Shown here: one piece after another, positions 1 through 7,793 of the stretch
Layout of the letters: every line of letters begins with the position of its first letter
Position numbering within the stretch: position 1 is the stretch's first letter
Assembly: GCA_003142495.1 (NCBI GenBank)
Contig: PLMM01000356.1
Location: forward strand, 1 to 13,811
From: Gemmatimonadota bacterium
Lineage (GTDB): Bacteria; Gemmatimonadota; Gemmatimonadetes; Gemmatimonadales; Gemmatimonadaceae
Direction: 5' to 3'
DNA length: 13,811 nt
Program-made: the position numbers and the translations under genes
Notes under the pieces: model-generated
Seen by the model: only the letters and a program-made list of their open reading frames with translations
Database searches by the model: none
What the model was told of the DNA's origin: nothing

Positions 1-90
1 GTGATGCACCGAGTACATGCAGAGCGTGCGCCACTTCGTGGCTGCTGCCTAGGTTCTTACATCACTGGGAGTTACGATAGCGGGCCTACG
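1..90. other. Region downstream of lptD with no supported gene
   Basis: This is the window edge beyond the lptD terminator. I see no convincing gene. One plus-strand frame reads 15 codons to a TAG at 50-52 but has a TGA at 2-4, so it is not a visible gene tail. A small inverted repeat (GCCAC, TTC loop, GTGGC) lies at 30-42, without a T-run. The sequence is too short to say more. Confidence 0.4.
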
Positions 91-117
91 AAAAGTGTCC
101 CCGGGAAGGGACACCTT
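91..117 (-). terminator. Intrinsic terminator after lptD
   Basis: A perfect 7-bp inverted repeat, GTGTCCC at 95-101 and GGGACAC at 108-114, encloses a 6-base loop. On the minus strand the stem is followed at once by TTTT (94-91). It lies 43 bases past the lptD stop codon, where the long minus-strand operon should end. On the plus strand the stem is followed by CTTT, so it could also stop transcription coming from the left. Seen directly as a repeat; termination is inferred. Confidence 0.7.
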
Positions 118-157
118 TGCGACCGCACAAAGAAACACTTACTCGTGAAATCGAGAG

Positions 158-3100
158 CTACGGCGCGGCGGTAATGATGACGCTCACAGTCGCCGATCCC
201 GTCAGCCCCTGGCTGTCCGTTGCCGTCAGCGTGAGCACGTGCGAGCCGGCCGACAGCGTCGTGGTGGAGAATGAGGCGCCCGTCGCGATCTGCGTCACGC
301 CATCTCTCCACACGAGCGACGTGCCGGTGAGCGCACCATCGAGCGGATCGGTGGCCGTTCCGGCGAAGGTGACCGCGGTACCCTGCGCGAACGATGCGTT
401 GTTCGCCGGCGATGTGATGCGCACCACGGGTGATTGGCTTGTGATCGTTGTCGTGCCGACCGACAGCACATCGGTAGGCCGGTACGTGCGCTTGTCGAAG
501 TTGAACTTGAGGTTCGGCTCCGCGATCAGTGCGATGTAGAAGTTGAACGAGAAATTTCCGTTCGGCGCCTGCGTGAAGGCGAAGATCGCGCGCCAGTCGT
601 GCATGTCGCGCTGCAAGCTGACGACATGATCCGAAAACTGGTGGAGCTGGAAGTCGTACCCTGTGGTCCACTGCATCGACCAGCGCGGCGTGATGTGGAA
701 GGAGAGATTGCCGCGGAGTGTGCTCTGAGGCGGACTCACATACTGGGTCGCGCCACCGGTCAGCGTCGAGATCGTGTCCGTGGGCGGCGGATTCTGGATG
801 CAGCGCTGATACGCGATCGGATCTACGAGATACGGCTGGCACAGCGTCTTCACGTCCAGGATTCGCACGTTCGATCCCGTGATCGGGCGCGACTGCGACT
901 GCGTGAAGCTCACGGAGAGATTCCACCCGGCGTTGGAGTTGATCGCATAGGGATAGCGCGAGCCGACGGAGCCCGCGGTCGCCGGGAGCGCATTGATCCC
1001 CTGCCCCTCGCTGCTCGAATACATCCCGTTGCCGGTGAGATTCGCGCCAACCGGCGCCGTGTCGCGCGGCGTGCCGCCGAAGAGGCGCTGCAGCGTCTTG
1101 AATGGGTTGCTGTTTTTTCCGATCGTGAACGTCGCGGTGAGTCCCGTCTTGAACGGCTTGAATTGCGCGGTGTCGCTGAGCGGATCGCCTTGAAAGAGCG
1201 AGTAGTTCGACGAGAAGTCGAAGCCCGGCAGCAGATCCGATTGCAGGTTGTAGCTGAACGCGTTGCTCGTCACGCCGAAGCGATGCGTGCGCGCGGCGAC
1301 GACGAAGTCGTAGTCGACCGGCGACGCGTTGATCGTGAGCAGGCGAATCTTGTCGCCGGCCTCCGGAGTCGTATCCGTCTTCGAGCGCAGCTTCGCCTCG
1401 AATGTCTGGTTGAACTGGAACTGCATCGTCTCCTGCCGAAGCCCGCCCAGGTAGCCGGAGCGCGTGCGGCCGGTGGCGGTGAGGAACGCGTCGCTCACAT
1501 CAGCGGCGGGCGCGTAGGCGAACGAGAGTCGCGGCTGAATCGATTGCCGCAGGCGCGAGAACGGCCCGAAGCCGGGGAAGAACGCGAAGAAGGTCGGCGA
1601 CGCGGAGATACCGGTCTGCACGCGCTTGGACTGCGAGACCCAGGCACCGTTCGTGAGCGTGGTGCGCACGAGATACGCGTAGCTGCCGTCGGCGTTCGTG
1701 AGCGAGACGAACGGGGCGACGTTCCACGTGCCCTGCAGAATGCCGGGGAGCGAGAACTGCGTGTCCCAGTCGAGCTGCGTCTTCCGGAAGTTCGCGTAGG
1801 TGCGCGACCCGGTCTGCACGCCCGTGTTGAAGTCGAACTGCGTGACGGTGGTCGGCAGATCGTTGAGCTGATCGCTGTAGCGGAACGAGTTGCTCAGCAC
1901 GAAGCGGCCGATGCGGAGCGGCGTCTGGAAGTTCGCAGTCGTACTACGCGTGTTCGCCTTCACCGCCGAACTGTCCAACGCGCCCGTGAGCGGGTTCGTC
2001 GAGTACCGAAAGATCGAGTTGTTGTCGAGGTTGAACGCCTGGTTGTTGTCGACGGACAGCGTCGGCGTCCACGCGAGCCACTTCGCGATGTTGATAGGCC
2101 CCGCCGGTGTGACGGAGAAGTTCGGGAAGTCCTGATTCACGAGGTCGCGCCCGGCGTACTGCGAACGCGAGCCACCGGCCGTCACGTTGAACGGCCCGAG
2201 CTTCTGCGTGAGGTTGAGCTGCGACGAGATCGCGGCAAGTGCCTGCGCGACGGTGAGCGCGTCCTGCTGATACACCGTGGTGTTGCTCGTGTAGTTCAGA
2301 TTCATGTTCAGGCTGCTCGTCTGCGAAAACTGCTGCGAGTGCGCCCAGTTGAATCCGATCGTGCGGTCGCCGTTGCTGTAGGTCCAGTAGCTCGCGCGGA
2401 TGCCGCCACTCACGAAGCGGTTGAGCCAGCGGTAGCGGTACTCGCCATTGAACTTGTTGTAGCCGAAGTCGCCTAGCTGATTGCTCGTGCCGCTGCGCCA
2501 GTCATAGGAGACCAGCGCGTCCATGTAGTCGTTGATGTTGAAGTAGTAGCCGAGATTCTCGACCGAGCGCACGTAGTCGGGCGAGGTGCGCACGATCTCC
2601 GTGATGCCGAAGCGCGGCGGGATGATCCCGCTGCGCCGCCCCGAGCGCATGTCCTGGAAGATGAAGGGGAGCCAGAGCACGGGAATGTCGGCCACGTAGA
2701 GCACCGCGGGGCGCGCGACGAGCAGCGACTTGCTGATGATCTTCACTTCCGATGACTGGAAGTGATAGTGCGGCTCCGGAAGGTCGCAGCTCGTGATCGA
2801 CGCATCCTCGGCGTACGAGATGCTGTGCCCCTTGCCGGTCGTGTCGCCCTTCACCGCGGCGGCGTGGCCGTAGATGTACCACGTTTGCCCATTCTGCGCG
2901 GACGACGTGCTCAGGCGATTCACGAGCCCGAAGTGGCGGCGCAGATCGTACTCGAGGCGCCCCTGCGCGAGCAGATCCGCGGTGCCCTGGGACGGATCGC
3001 GCAGATAGATAGTGTCTTCCATTGGCGCGGTCGCGCGCATGATGCGGAGCGAGTCGTTGTAGAGAATCGTGTCGGCCACGAGCGTCGTCTGCACACGCTC

Positions 3101-3439
3101 GACCACCGCCTTACCCGAGAGCTTGAGCTCGTGGCGGTTCGAGTTGAGCTGCGCATTCTCGCTCTGATAGCGCGTGGTCGTGTAGCCCGTGCGCTGGAGG
3201 AGCTGCGCCATCGTCGAGTCGGGGTCGGGCCACACCACGAGCACGCGCGGCGCGTGCAGGCTGTCGGCGCGCGCGGAATCGAGCGGATTGCGCGCGGGCT
3301 GCCCTCGGCGCCCGCGCACGCTGTTCGTGTCGAACTGCCCGCCCTGCGACGGATACTGGGTGGGGAGCTGGATTGGTGTCTGTGCGAGCGCTGGCATACC
3401 CGCCAGCGCGATCGCGCACACGATCCACCGGGCGATCAC
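158..3439 (-). CDS. lptD: LPS-assembly outer-membrane protein LptD with a C-terminal Ig-like domain
   Basis: LptD is the outer-membrane beta-barrel that inserts LPS into the outer leaflet, acting with LptE and fed by the LptA bridge. The 1093-residue product begins with a signal peptide (about 1-19, ending ALA-Q). Residues 90-245 form an LptA/OstA-like periplasmic domain. The stretch around 218-278 is typical of the family: a cysteine followed by DLPEPHYHF, then LPFIF and SGIIPPRFG. A long aromatic-rich beta-barrel runs from about 280 to 1000. E. coli LptD is about 780 residues. The excess comes from a large barrel and from residues 1003-1093, which resemble a bacterial Ig/PKD-like domain. 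Mature cysteines are C218, C867 and C880. The start is GTG, in a 4-base GTGA overlap with tatC, so translation is probably coupled. Family assignment is firm; the role of the tail is unknown. Confidence 0.88.
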   Translation of the reverse strand: MIARWIVCAIALAGMPALAQTPIQLPTQYPSQGGQFDTNSVRGRRGQPARNPLDSARADSLHAPRVLVVWPDPDSTMAQLLQRTGYTTTRYQSENAQLNSNRHELKLSGKAVVERVQTTLVADTILYNDSLRIMRATAPMEDTIYLRDPSQGTADLLAQGRLEYDLRRHFGLVNRLSTSSAQNGQTWYIYGHAAAVKGDTTGKGHSISYAEDASITSCDLPEPHYHFQSSEVKIISKSLLVARPAVLYVADIPVLWLPFIFQDMRSGRRSGIIPPRFGITEIVRTSPDYVRSVENLGYYFNINDYMDALVSYDWRSGTSNQLGDFGYNKFNGEYRYRWLNRFVSGGIRASYWTYSNGDRTIGFNWAHSQQFSQTSSLNMNLNYTSNTTVYQQDALTVAQALAAISSQLNLTQKLGPFNVTAGGSRSQYAGRDLVNQDFPNFSVTPAGPINIAKWLAWTPTLSVDNNQAFNLDNNSIFRYSTNPLTGALDSSAVKANTRSTTANFQTPLRIGRFVLSNSFRYSDQLNDLPTTVTQFDFNTGVQTGSRTYANFRKTQLDWDTQFSLPGILQGTWNVAPFVSLTNADGSYAYLVRTTLTNGAWVSQSKRVQTGISASPTFFAFFPGFGPFSRLRQSIQPRLSFAYAPAADVSDAFLTATGRTRSGYLGGLRQETMQFQFNQTFEAKLRSKTDTTPEAGDKIRLLTINASPVDYDFVVAARTHRFGVTSNAFSYNLQSDLLPGFDFSSNYSLFQGDPLSDTAQFKPFKTGLTATFTIGKNSNPFKTLQRLFGGTPRDTAPVGANLTGNGMYSSSEGQGINALPATAGSVGSRYPYAINSNAGWNLSVSFTQSQSRPITGSNVRILDVKTLCQPYLVDPIAYQRCIQNPPPTDTISTLTGGATQYVSPPQSTLRGNLSFHITPRWSMQWTTGYDFQLHQFSDHVVSLQRDMHDWRAIFAFTQAPNGNFSFNFYIALIAEPNLKFNFDKRTYRPTDVLSVGTTTITSQSPVVRITSPANNASFAQGTAVTFAGTATDPLDGALTGTSLVWRDGVTQIATGASFSTTTLSAGSHVLTLTATDSQGLTGSATVSVIITAAP
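161..433 (-). other. Ig/PKD-like domain encoded at the 3' end of lptD
   Basis: Residues 1003-1093 of LptD start with VVRITSPANNASFAQG and contain a TATDP-DG motif, a short W-x-DG turn, an LSAGSHVLTLTATD motif and a final beta strand to the stop. This is the pattern of Ig-like/PKD-like domains of secreted and cell-surface proteins. The presumed last barrel strand (NFYIALIAEPNLKFNF) lies before it, followed by a linker of about 20 residues. Because the LptD jellyroll and barrel termini face the periplasm, the domain would be periplasmic (inference). The domain call rests on pattern recognition only. Confidence 0.65.
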
Positions 3440-4218
3440 GCCGCCGACTGAGCCTCGAGCGCCGCGTTCCGGCGAATTCGCCGGCGATGAATGATGACCG
3501 TCAGCAACACGCTGACCTCGTACAGGAAGTAGAGCGGAACGGCCATCGCGATAGTGGTCCAGACCAGATCACCAGGTGTCAGGAACGCGCCAATGATCAC
3601 ACAGACGACGATGGCATGACGACGATACTTGTTCAGGAACTTTGGAGTCACGAGGCCGAGGAGCGCCAGCGAGATGATCACGATCGGAAGCTCGAAGCAG
3701 ATACCGAACGCCAGCGTCATGCTGATCGCGAAACCAAAGTACTCGGACGCGGTGATCATCGGATCGAGCGACGGACCGCCGAAGTGCATCAACCATGGCA
3801 GCGCCAGCGGCAGCACGACGAACCATGACAAGCTCACGCCGCACGCAAAAAGAAAAGTCGCGAAGGCGAACAGTGGCATGACGAGCTTCTTCTCGTGCCG
3901 ATGCAGCGCAGGCGAGATGAAGGACCAGAGCTGGTAGAAGATCACCGGCAGTGCGATCGCCGCGCCCAACGCGATCGCTGCGTTGAGCACGATCGAAAAC
4001 GGATCGCCGGGATGCGTGTAGACGAGCTTGTGGCCGTTCAAATACGGAAGGATCGGCTTCTCCAGCAAGCCGATCACATCGAACTGCAGCATCATCCAGA
4101 AGGCGACGCCGACAGAAACCATCAAAGCCGCCAGCGACCAGATGATGCGCCATCGCAGCTCCTCGAGATGATCGAGGAACGGCATCTCGTCGCTGGCGGC
4201 CGTACGTTTTTCCTGCAT
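3436..4218 (-). CDS. tatC: Sec-independent (Tat) protein translocase subunit TatC
   Basis: TatC is the inner-membrane core of the twin-arginine translocase. It recognises RR signal peptides and recruits TatA to export folded proteins. The 260-residue product has the usual length and six hydrophobic segments. It has the N-terminal signature FLDHLEELRWR (14-24), the periplasmic YQLWSFISPALHRHEKK block (95-111), the FELP motif with E176 (matching the conserved glutamate of E. coli TatC), and the FLTPGD motif (212-217). It starts with ATG 17 bases after cpoB with only a weak Shine-Dalgarno, and its TGA overlaps the GTG of lptD. No tatA or tatB is present in the window, so the partner gene must be elsewhere. 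Confidence 0.96.
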   Translation of the reverse strand: MQEKRTAASDEMPFLDHLEELRWRIIWSLAALMVSVGVAFWMMLQFDVIGLLEKPILPYLNGHKLVYTHPGDPFSIVLNAAIALGAAIALPVIFYQLWSFISPALHRHEKKLVMPLFAFATFLFACGVSLSWFVVLPLALPWLMHFGGPSLDPMITASEYFGFAISMTLAFGICFELPIVIISLALLGLVTPKFLNKYRRHAIVVCVIIGAFLTPGDLVWTTIAMAVPLYFLYEVSVLLTVIIHRRRIRRNAALEAQSAA

Positions 4219-4235
4219 GCGAATCCAGCTGGCTG

Positions 4236-5096
4236 CTACTTGAGCGTGCGAAGCCGTTCCTTCGCGAGAGCCGCCTCATCCGAGCGAGGGTAGCGCTGGA
4301 CGAGATCGTTCAACAGCCCGCGAGCACCGGTGACATTTCCCTTCTCCTCCATACCCAGCGCGCGCTTATAAAGTGCCGTCGGCGCACGAGGAGATGTCGG
4401 ATAGCCGGAAACTACGGCCGCGTAGGCCGAGTCCGCGCCTGCCGCGTTGCCTTCCTGGTGGTATGCCTCGCCAAGATAAAATTGCGCGTCGGGTACGAGA
4501 TCGGACGTCGGATACTGCTGGAGGAGCGTCTGCAGCCCCGTGCGCGCCGCGCCCGGCGATCCTCGGCGCAGCTGCTCGAGTGAGATCTGGAACAGCTGAT
4601 TCGGACCCGGCGTCGCGCCGGCGCCCGCGGAAGGGGCCGGCGCGGTCGTGACCGCGCGCGGCGGTCCGGATGGCGACGCCGCGCCACTCGTGGTCGCGGG
4701 CGGCGTGCCCGCGCTCATTTGCGGAGGCGCTGCCGACGACGCGATGTCCGACTGCCTCGCCTCGAGCGACGCGCGCAGCTCCTGCACGCGCTGCTGACTC
4801 TGTCCCGTCAGCTCCTGAATCTGCAGCAGCTGCTGCCCGACGTTGTACAGGTCGCCCCGCACATCGCCCTGCATTTTCACGACGCGATTGCTCAGCAACC
4901 CGAGCGAATCGCGCACGATGTTCAACGACGCGACGACGCGATCGAGCGACGCGCGACGCGCCGAGTCGCTGCGCGCGTTGCCCGCACGCAGCGTCTGCAC
5001 ATCAGTGTGCAATGCCTGCACATCTTCCCGTGTGGCGAAGCACGCGCCGGTCGCGAGGAGCACGACCGGCAGGAGGCACCGCACGCCGCGTATCAC
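4236..5096 (-). CDS. cpoB: Tol-Pal system protein CpoB (YbgF)
   Basis: CpoB links the Tol-Pal machine with peptidoglycan synthesis at the division site and acts in the periplasm. The 286-residue product has an N-terminal export signal ending LLATGAC. C19 could be lipidated, but the lipobox is imperfect (Thr at -3), and E. coli CpoB is a soluble periplasmic protein. Residues 22-115 form an alpha-helical coiled coil rich in heptad Leu/Val with Gln. A Pro/Ala/Ser/Gly linker spans 120-165. The C-terminal 166-286 carries three TPR-like units of the YbgF type, for example YPTSDLVPDAQFYLGEAYH and YPRSDEAALAKERL. It starts with GTG inside a GTGA overlap with pal and has no clear Shine-Dalgarno, so it is probably translated by coupling. 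Confidence 0.92.
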   Translation of the reverse strand: MIRGVRCLLPVVLLATGACFATREDVQALHTDVQTLRAGNARSDSARRASLDRVVASLNIVRDSLGLLSNRVVKMQGDVRGDLYNVGQQLLQIQELTGQSQQRVQELRASLEARQSDIASSAAPPQMSAGTPPATTSGAASPSGPPRAVTTAPAPSAGAGATPGPNQLFQISLEQLRRGSPGAARTGLQTLLQQYPTSDLVPDAQFYLGEAYHQEGNAAGADSAYAAVVSGYPTSPRAPTALYKRALGMEEKGNVTGARGLLNDLVQRYPRSDEAALAKERLRTLK

Positions 5097-5659
5097 TGGG
5101 CAGCGGGCTTGAGGGCGTCGGCGCCCGCGGTGATCTCGAACTCATCGCGGCGATTCTTCGACCACGCGGCTTCGTCGTGGCCGTCCATGGCCGGGTGCTC
5201 TTCGCCGTAGCTGATGATGTCGATCGACGCATCGGGAACGCCGTGCTGCGTGAGATAACGCTTTGCTGCCGCGGCGCGGCGCTGGCCGAGCGCGAGGTTG
5301 TACTCATCGGAGCCACGCTCGTCGGTGTGTCCGGCGACGCGGATCTTCACGCCCGGGCTCGCATTCAGAATCCCGACCTTCGCATCGAGCGACGCGCGAT
5401 CAGCATCGCTCAGCGCATCGGAGTCGAGATCGAAGTAGATCGGCGCGGTGAGCGACGCGCGGGCCGCATCACGAGCACTCGCCATGTCGGCGCCGGTGTT
5501 CGTCGGAGCAGCGGTGGTCGGTGGCGGCGGCGGTGGCGCGGGAGCGGCCTGTGTCGGCGCGGGCGCCGGCGCTGGTGCGGGCGCGACCTTCTTGTGGCAC
5601 GCGCCGAGCGCGAGCACAGCTGCGATCGAGGAGACGGCGTAGAGCGAGCGAGCGTTCAT
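5093..5659 (-). CDS. pal: Peptidoglycan-associated lipoprotein Pal
   Basis: Pal is an outer-membrane lipoprotein that binds peptidoglycan and TolB and keeps the outer membrane attached to the wall. The 188-residue product has a lipoprotein signal with a good lipobox (LALGAC, lipidated C21). An Ala/Pro-rich linker covers 25-55, and an OmpA-like domain covers about 70-178. Peptidoglycan-binding signatures are present: GHTDERGSDEYNLALGQRRA from 110, including D113 and the RR pair at 127-128, then SYGEEHPAMDGHDEAAWSKN from 150. The frame stays open upstream to 6034, but the start at 5659 is right: it has a GGAGAG site at 5667-5672 and gives the signal peptide at the very N terminus. Its stop overlaps the cpoB GTG. 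Confidence 0.97.
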   Translation of the reverse strand: MNARSLYAVSSIAAVLALGACHKKVAPAPAPAPAPTQAAPAPPPPPPTTAAPTNTGADMASARDAARASLTAPIYFDLDSDALSDADRASLDAKVGILNASPGVKIRVAGHTDERGSDEYNLALGQRRAAAAKRYLTQHGVPDASIDIISYGEEHPAMDGHDEAAWSKNRRDEFEITAGADALKPAAQ

Positions 5660-5666
5660 GATGGGT

Positions 5667-5672
5667 CTCTCC
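5667..5672 (-). promoter_or_regulatory. Ribosome binding site of pal
   Basis: GGAGAG on the minus strand, seven bases before the pal ATG. It fixes the start of pal inside a longer open frame and is stronger than at most coupled junctions in this operon, as expected for a gene that follows an 86-base gap. Confidence 0.75.
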
Positions 5673-5676
5673 AGAA

Positions 5677-5743
5677 AAAGAACGATGATGCCACGGAAAG
5701 GAAGCCAGCTTCGGAGCGCGCGCAGCTGTCGCACGCGTTCTTT
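5677..5743 (-). repeat. Inverted repeat framing the tolB-pal leader
   Basis: An exact 8-bp inverted repeat, AAAGAACG at 5677-5684 and CGTTCTTT at 5736-5743, brackets 51 bases of the 86-base tolB-pal gap. Inside lie smaller complementary pairs: GAAG/CTTC around 5701-5712, and CAGCT/AGCTG at 5706-5710 and 5724-5728. In the mRNA the outer stem would end four bases before the pal ribosome binding site. It may be a structured leader or processing site, or chance; no T-rich terminator or clear promoter is visible. Confidence 0.35.
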
Positions 5744-5745
5744 AC

Positions 5746-7083
5746 TCAGCGGCCATGACCCAGCGAACGAGACCATGCCGCCAGACGAGCGCCGCCCGCA
5801 TGCGTGAGCTGACGAGCGCGCCCGGATTCGGAGTCGAGAATGAACAGCTGCTTGACACCGGTACGTGACGACGTGAACACGAGATGCCGCGCATCGGGTG
5901 CCCACGCTGGATCCTCGTTCACGCCTTCGCTCGTGAGCTGCTTCACCGAGCGATCGCGGAGCGAGATCACCATGATCTGAAAGATGCCGCCAATCTGCGA
6001 CTCGAAGGCGATGTGCTGCGCATCGGGCGCCCAATCCGGATTCGATCGATAATTCTGATCTCCAAAGTTAAATGGAGTCAGGAGCTCAACGTTGGATCCG
6101 TCGACATCCATAATGTATACCTCGGGATGCCCGGCGCGACCCGATGTGAAGGCGATGCGTCTGCCGTTGGGGCTGAACTCGGGCGACGTGTTGTCCGAGC
6201 CATGCCCCACCGTGATCCGCCTCGGCCCTCCACCCGCGAGGTCGACGAGCATCAGATCCGTGCCCGCTTCATCGCCGTGCGAGTAGGCGAGCGTGAGTCC
6301 GTTCGGCGAAAAGGCGGGCGTCGTGTTCAAGCCGGTGGTGGTGGACGGCAGCGTGTGTCCCGCACCGCCCGCGACATCCTTCGTGACGATGCTCCACCCG
6401 CGGCTTCCGAGCACGCTGTACGAGATCGTGTGTCCGTCGGGCGCCCACGCGGGGGAGAGCGAGAGCCCCGCATCGCTGATCAGTCGCTCGCCAAAGCCAT
6501 CGCTGTCGACGACGTACACGCGCCCGCCGCGCACGAAGAGAATGCGCGTCTGCGCAACGCCGCGCGTGCCCGTGATCCACTGCTCGACCTCATCCGCGAC
6601 GCCGTGCACGGCGAGGCGCCACTCCGTAGAACCGCCAGTAGGTGGAAGCGGGAAGTCCGCTACCTGCACTATCTTACGACCTGTCACATCATGTACTGCG
6701 ACATGTACGCCGGAGCTCGTGACGGTCGCCTGCACCGCCGCGGCCGCGTTCAACGACTTCCAGAGCGGATAGCTCACGCCCGGACCGATTCCCTCGAGCG
6801 AGCTCGCCGCCGGCGTACCCGGCAGACCGATCACCTCGACGCGATCGCCGTAGTCGAGATCGCGCGCGATGATCCCCTGGATGCTGTCGCCCCACGCGCC
6901 GCGCACGGCGAGCACGATCACCCCGGGCTTGGTACCGGGTTGATACGTGAGTCCGATGCGGACGGCGTGCGTCGTGTCTTGCGCGCGGGACATAAACGGT
7001 GCGAGGCAGAGCGCCATCGCCAGCGCGAAGCACAGGCGAGGCGTGCGAGCGGGCAGGAGGTCAGACCGGATTAGTGCAATCAT
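5746..7083 (-). CDS. tolB: Tol-Pal system periplasmic beta-propeller protein TolB
   Basis: TolB is the periplasmic part of Tol-Pal that binds Pal and is released by the inner-membrane TolQR-TolA motor. The 445-residue product has a signal peptide (hydrophobic 17-30, cleavage near A34), the TolB N-terminal domain (about 40-180), and a beta-propeller with five visible PD40/WD40-like motifs. These are SPAWAPDG (210), TPAFSPNG (255), SPEFSPNG (300), NPDWAPDA (348) and DPAWAPDA (391). The ATG at 7083 shares one base with the stop of the upstream gene (TGATG). A TTG one codon earlier would also be possible, but the ATG is preferred. An 86-base gap follows before pal. Confidence 0.95.
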   Translation of the reverse strand: MIALIRSDLLPARTPRLCFALAMALCLAPFMSRAQDTTHAVRIGLTYQPGTKPGVIVLAVRGAWGDSIQGIIARDLDYGDRVEVIGLPGTPAASSLEGIGPGVSYPLWKSLNAAAAVQATVTSSGVHVAVHDVTGRKIVQVADFPLPPTGGSTEWRLAVHGVADEVEQWITGTRGVAQTRILFVRGGRVYVVDSDGFGERLISDAGLSLSPAWAPDGHTISYSVLGSRGWSIVTKDVAGGAGHTLPSTTTGLNTTPAFSPNGLTLAYSHGDEAGTDLMLVDLAGGGPRRITVGHGSDNTSPEFSPNGRRIAFTSGRAGHPEVYIMDVDGSNVELLTPFNFGDQNYRSNPDWAPDAQHIAFESQIGGIFQIMVISLRDRSVKQLTSEGVNEDPAWAPDARHLVFTSSRTGVKQLFILDSESGRARQLTHAGGARLAAWSRSLGHGR

Positions 7084-7793
7084 CAATGAACCACCGTTGG
7101 ATCGAAGCTGAAAATGACAGGGAGCACATCGTCGGAGAAACCGTTGGGGAGCGGGCCAAAGCCGTTGTTCTTCGCCGCCGCCTCAACTGCGCCTTGTGCG
7201 TCCAGGTCGAAGGAATAGTTGCCGGATCGCGTCACGAATGAGATGGCGCTCACGGTGCCATCGCGCCTGATGAGAAATTGTACTTCGGCCCGCACGTTGG
7301 CGTTCCGATGCTCGCCGAAGTTCTTGGCGATCTGGCGCACGATGTTCTCGAGATAGCCGGGAAAGGGAAAATCGACGCCCTCGGTGCGAACGGTGGCGAC
7401 ATCCGTGCCGCGATCACCGGTCGGACCGCCGCCGGCGGGACGAGGCACCGCTTTTGGTGGCGTCGCGACCGGCGTCGGAGTCGGCGTCGCCTGCGCGACC
7501 GGCTTGGCGACGGGCACCTTCGTCGGCATCGGCATCGCCTTGGGCGGCGTCTGCGCGCGCGGCGGGACCTTCTCGGGCACGGGCGGCGGAGTTGGCGCCG
7601 GGGGCACCACGACGCCTTCGGCGCGCGGACCCGGCGGCGCCGCTACTATGTTGACGCGATACATCGGGGGGAGCTGCTTCGGCGGCGCCGGGCGCACGAA
7701 GATGAGCGCCGCGACGACCGCCGCGTGGCCGATCGTCGAGAAGGTGAGTGGGAGTGCGAGCCGCGAGCGATCGTCGGCGCGCGCCGCGCTCAC
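7083..7793 (-). CDS. TonB/TolA-family energy transducer in the TolA position
   Basis: This protein should connect the TolQ-TolR motor to TolB and Pal across the periplasm. The 236-residue product has a single N-terminal membrane helix (about 15-34) with an S-x-x-x-H pattern (S19, H23), as in TonB and TolA, where these residues contact the motor. A Pro/Ala/Thr/Lys-rich extended linker spans 35-125, and a TonB C-terminal domain spans about 140-236 (FPFPGYLENIVRQIAKNF, then VRAEVQFLIRRDGTV). E. coli TolA is about 420 residues with a long helical middle domain; this one has a TonB-like proline linker instead. Position between tolR and tolB argues for a TolA role. The GTG start lies in a GTGA overlap with tolR. 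No gene symbol is given because sequence says TonB and context says TolA. Confidence 0.9.
   Translation of the reverse strand: MSAARADDRSRLALPLTFSTIGHAAVVAALIFVRPAPPKQLPPMYRVNIVAAPPGPRAEGVVVPPAPTPPPVPEKVPPRAQTPPKAMPMPTKVPVAKPVAQATPTPTPVATPPKAVPRPAGGGPTGDRGTDVATVRTEGVDFPFPGYLENIVRQIAKNFGEHRNANVRAEVQFLIRRDGTVSAISFVTRSGNYSFDLDAQGAVEAAAKNNGFGPLPNGFSDDVLPVIFSFDPTVVH

Noticed and set aside
1..52. Tail of a plus-strand gene ending at TAG 50-52
   Set aside because: The same frame has a TGA at 2-4, leaving 15 codons with no start context that can be judged.
72..926. 284-codon minus-strand frame overlapping the 3' end of lptD and the terminator
   Set aside because: His/Arg-rich product in another frame of lptD, and it runs through the hairpin at 91-117. 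No ribosome site or motif.
434..2476. 680-codon plus-strand open frame opposite lptD
   Set aside because: Arginine/glutamate/valine-rich product with no family motif, exactly antisense to a well-supported LptD. Such frames are common opposite GC-rich genes.
5660..6034. 125-codon upstream extension of the pal frame
   Set aside because: It would overlap tolB, is arginine-rich, and would bury the lipoprotein signal. A good ribosome site precedes the ATG at 5659.
5884..7074. 396-codon plus-strand open frame opposite tolB
   Set aside because: Antisense shadow of a clear TolB propeller; no motifs and biased composition.
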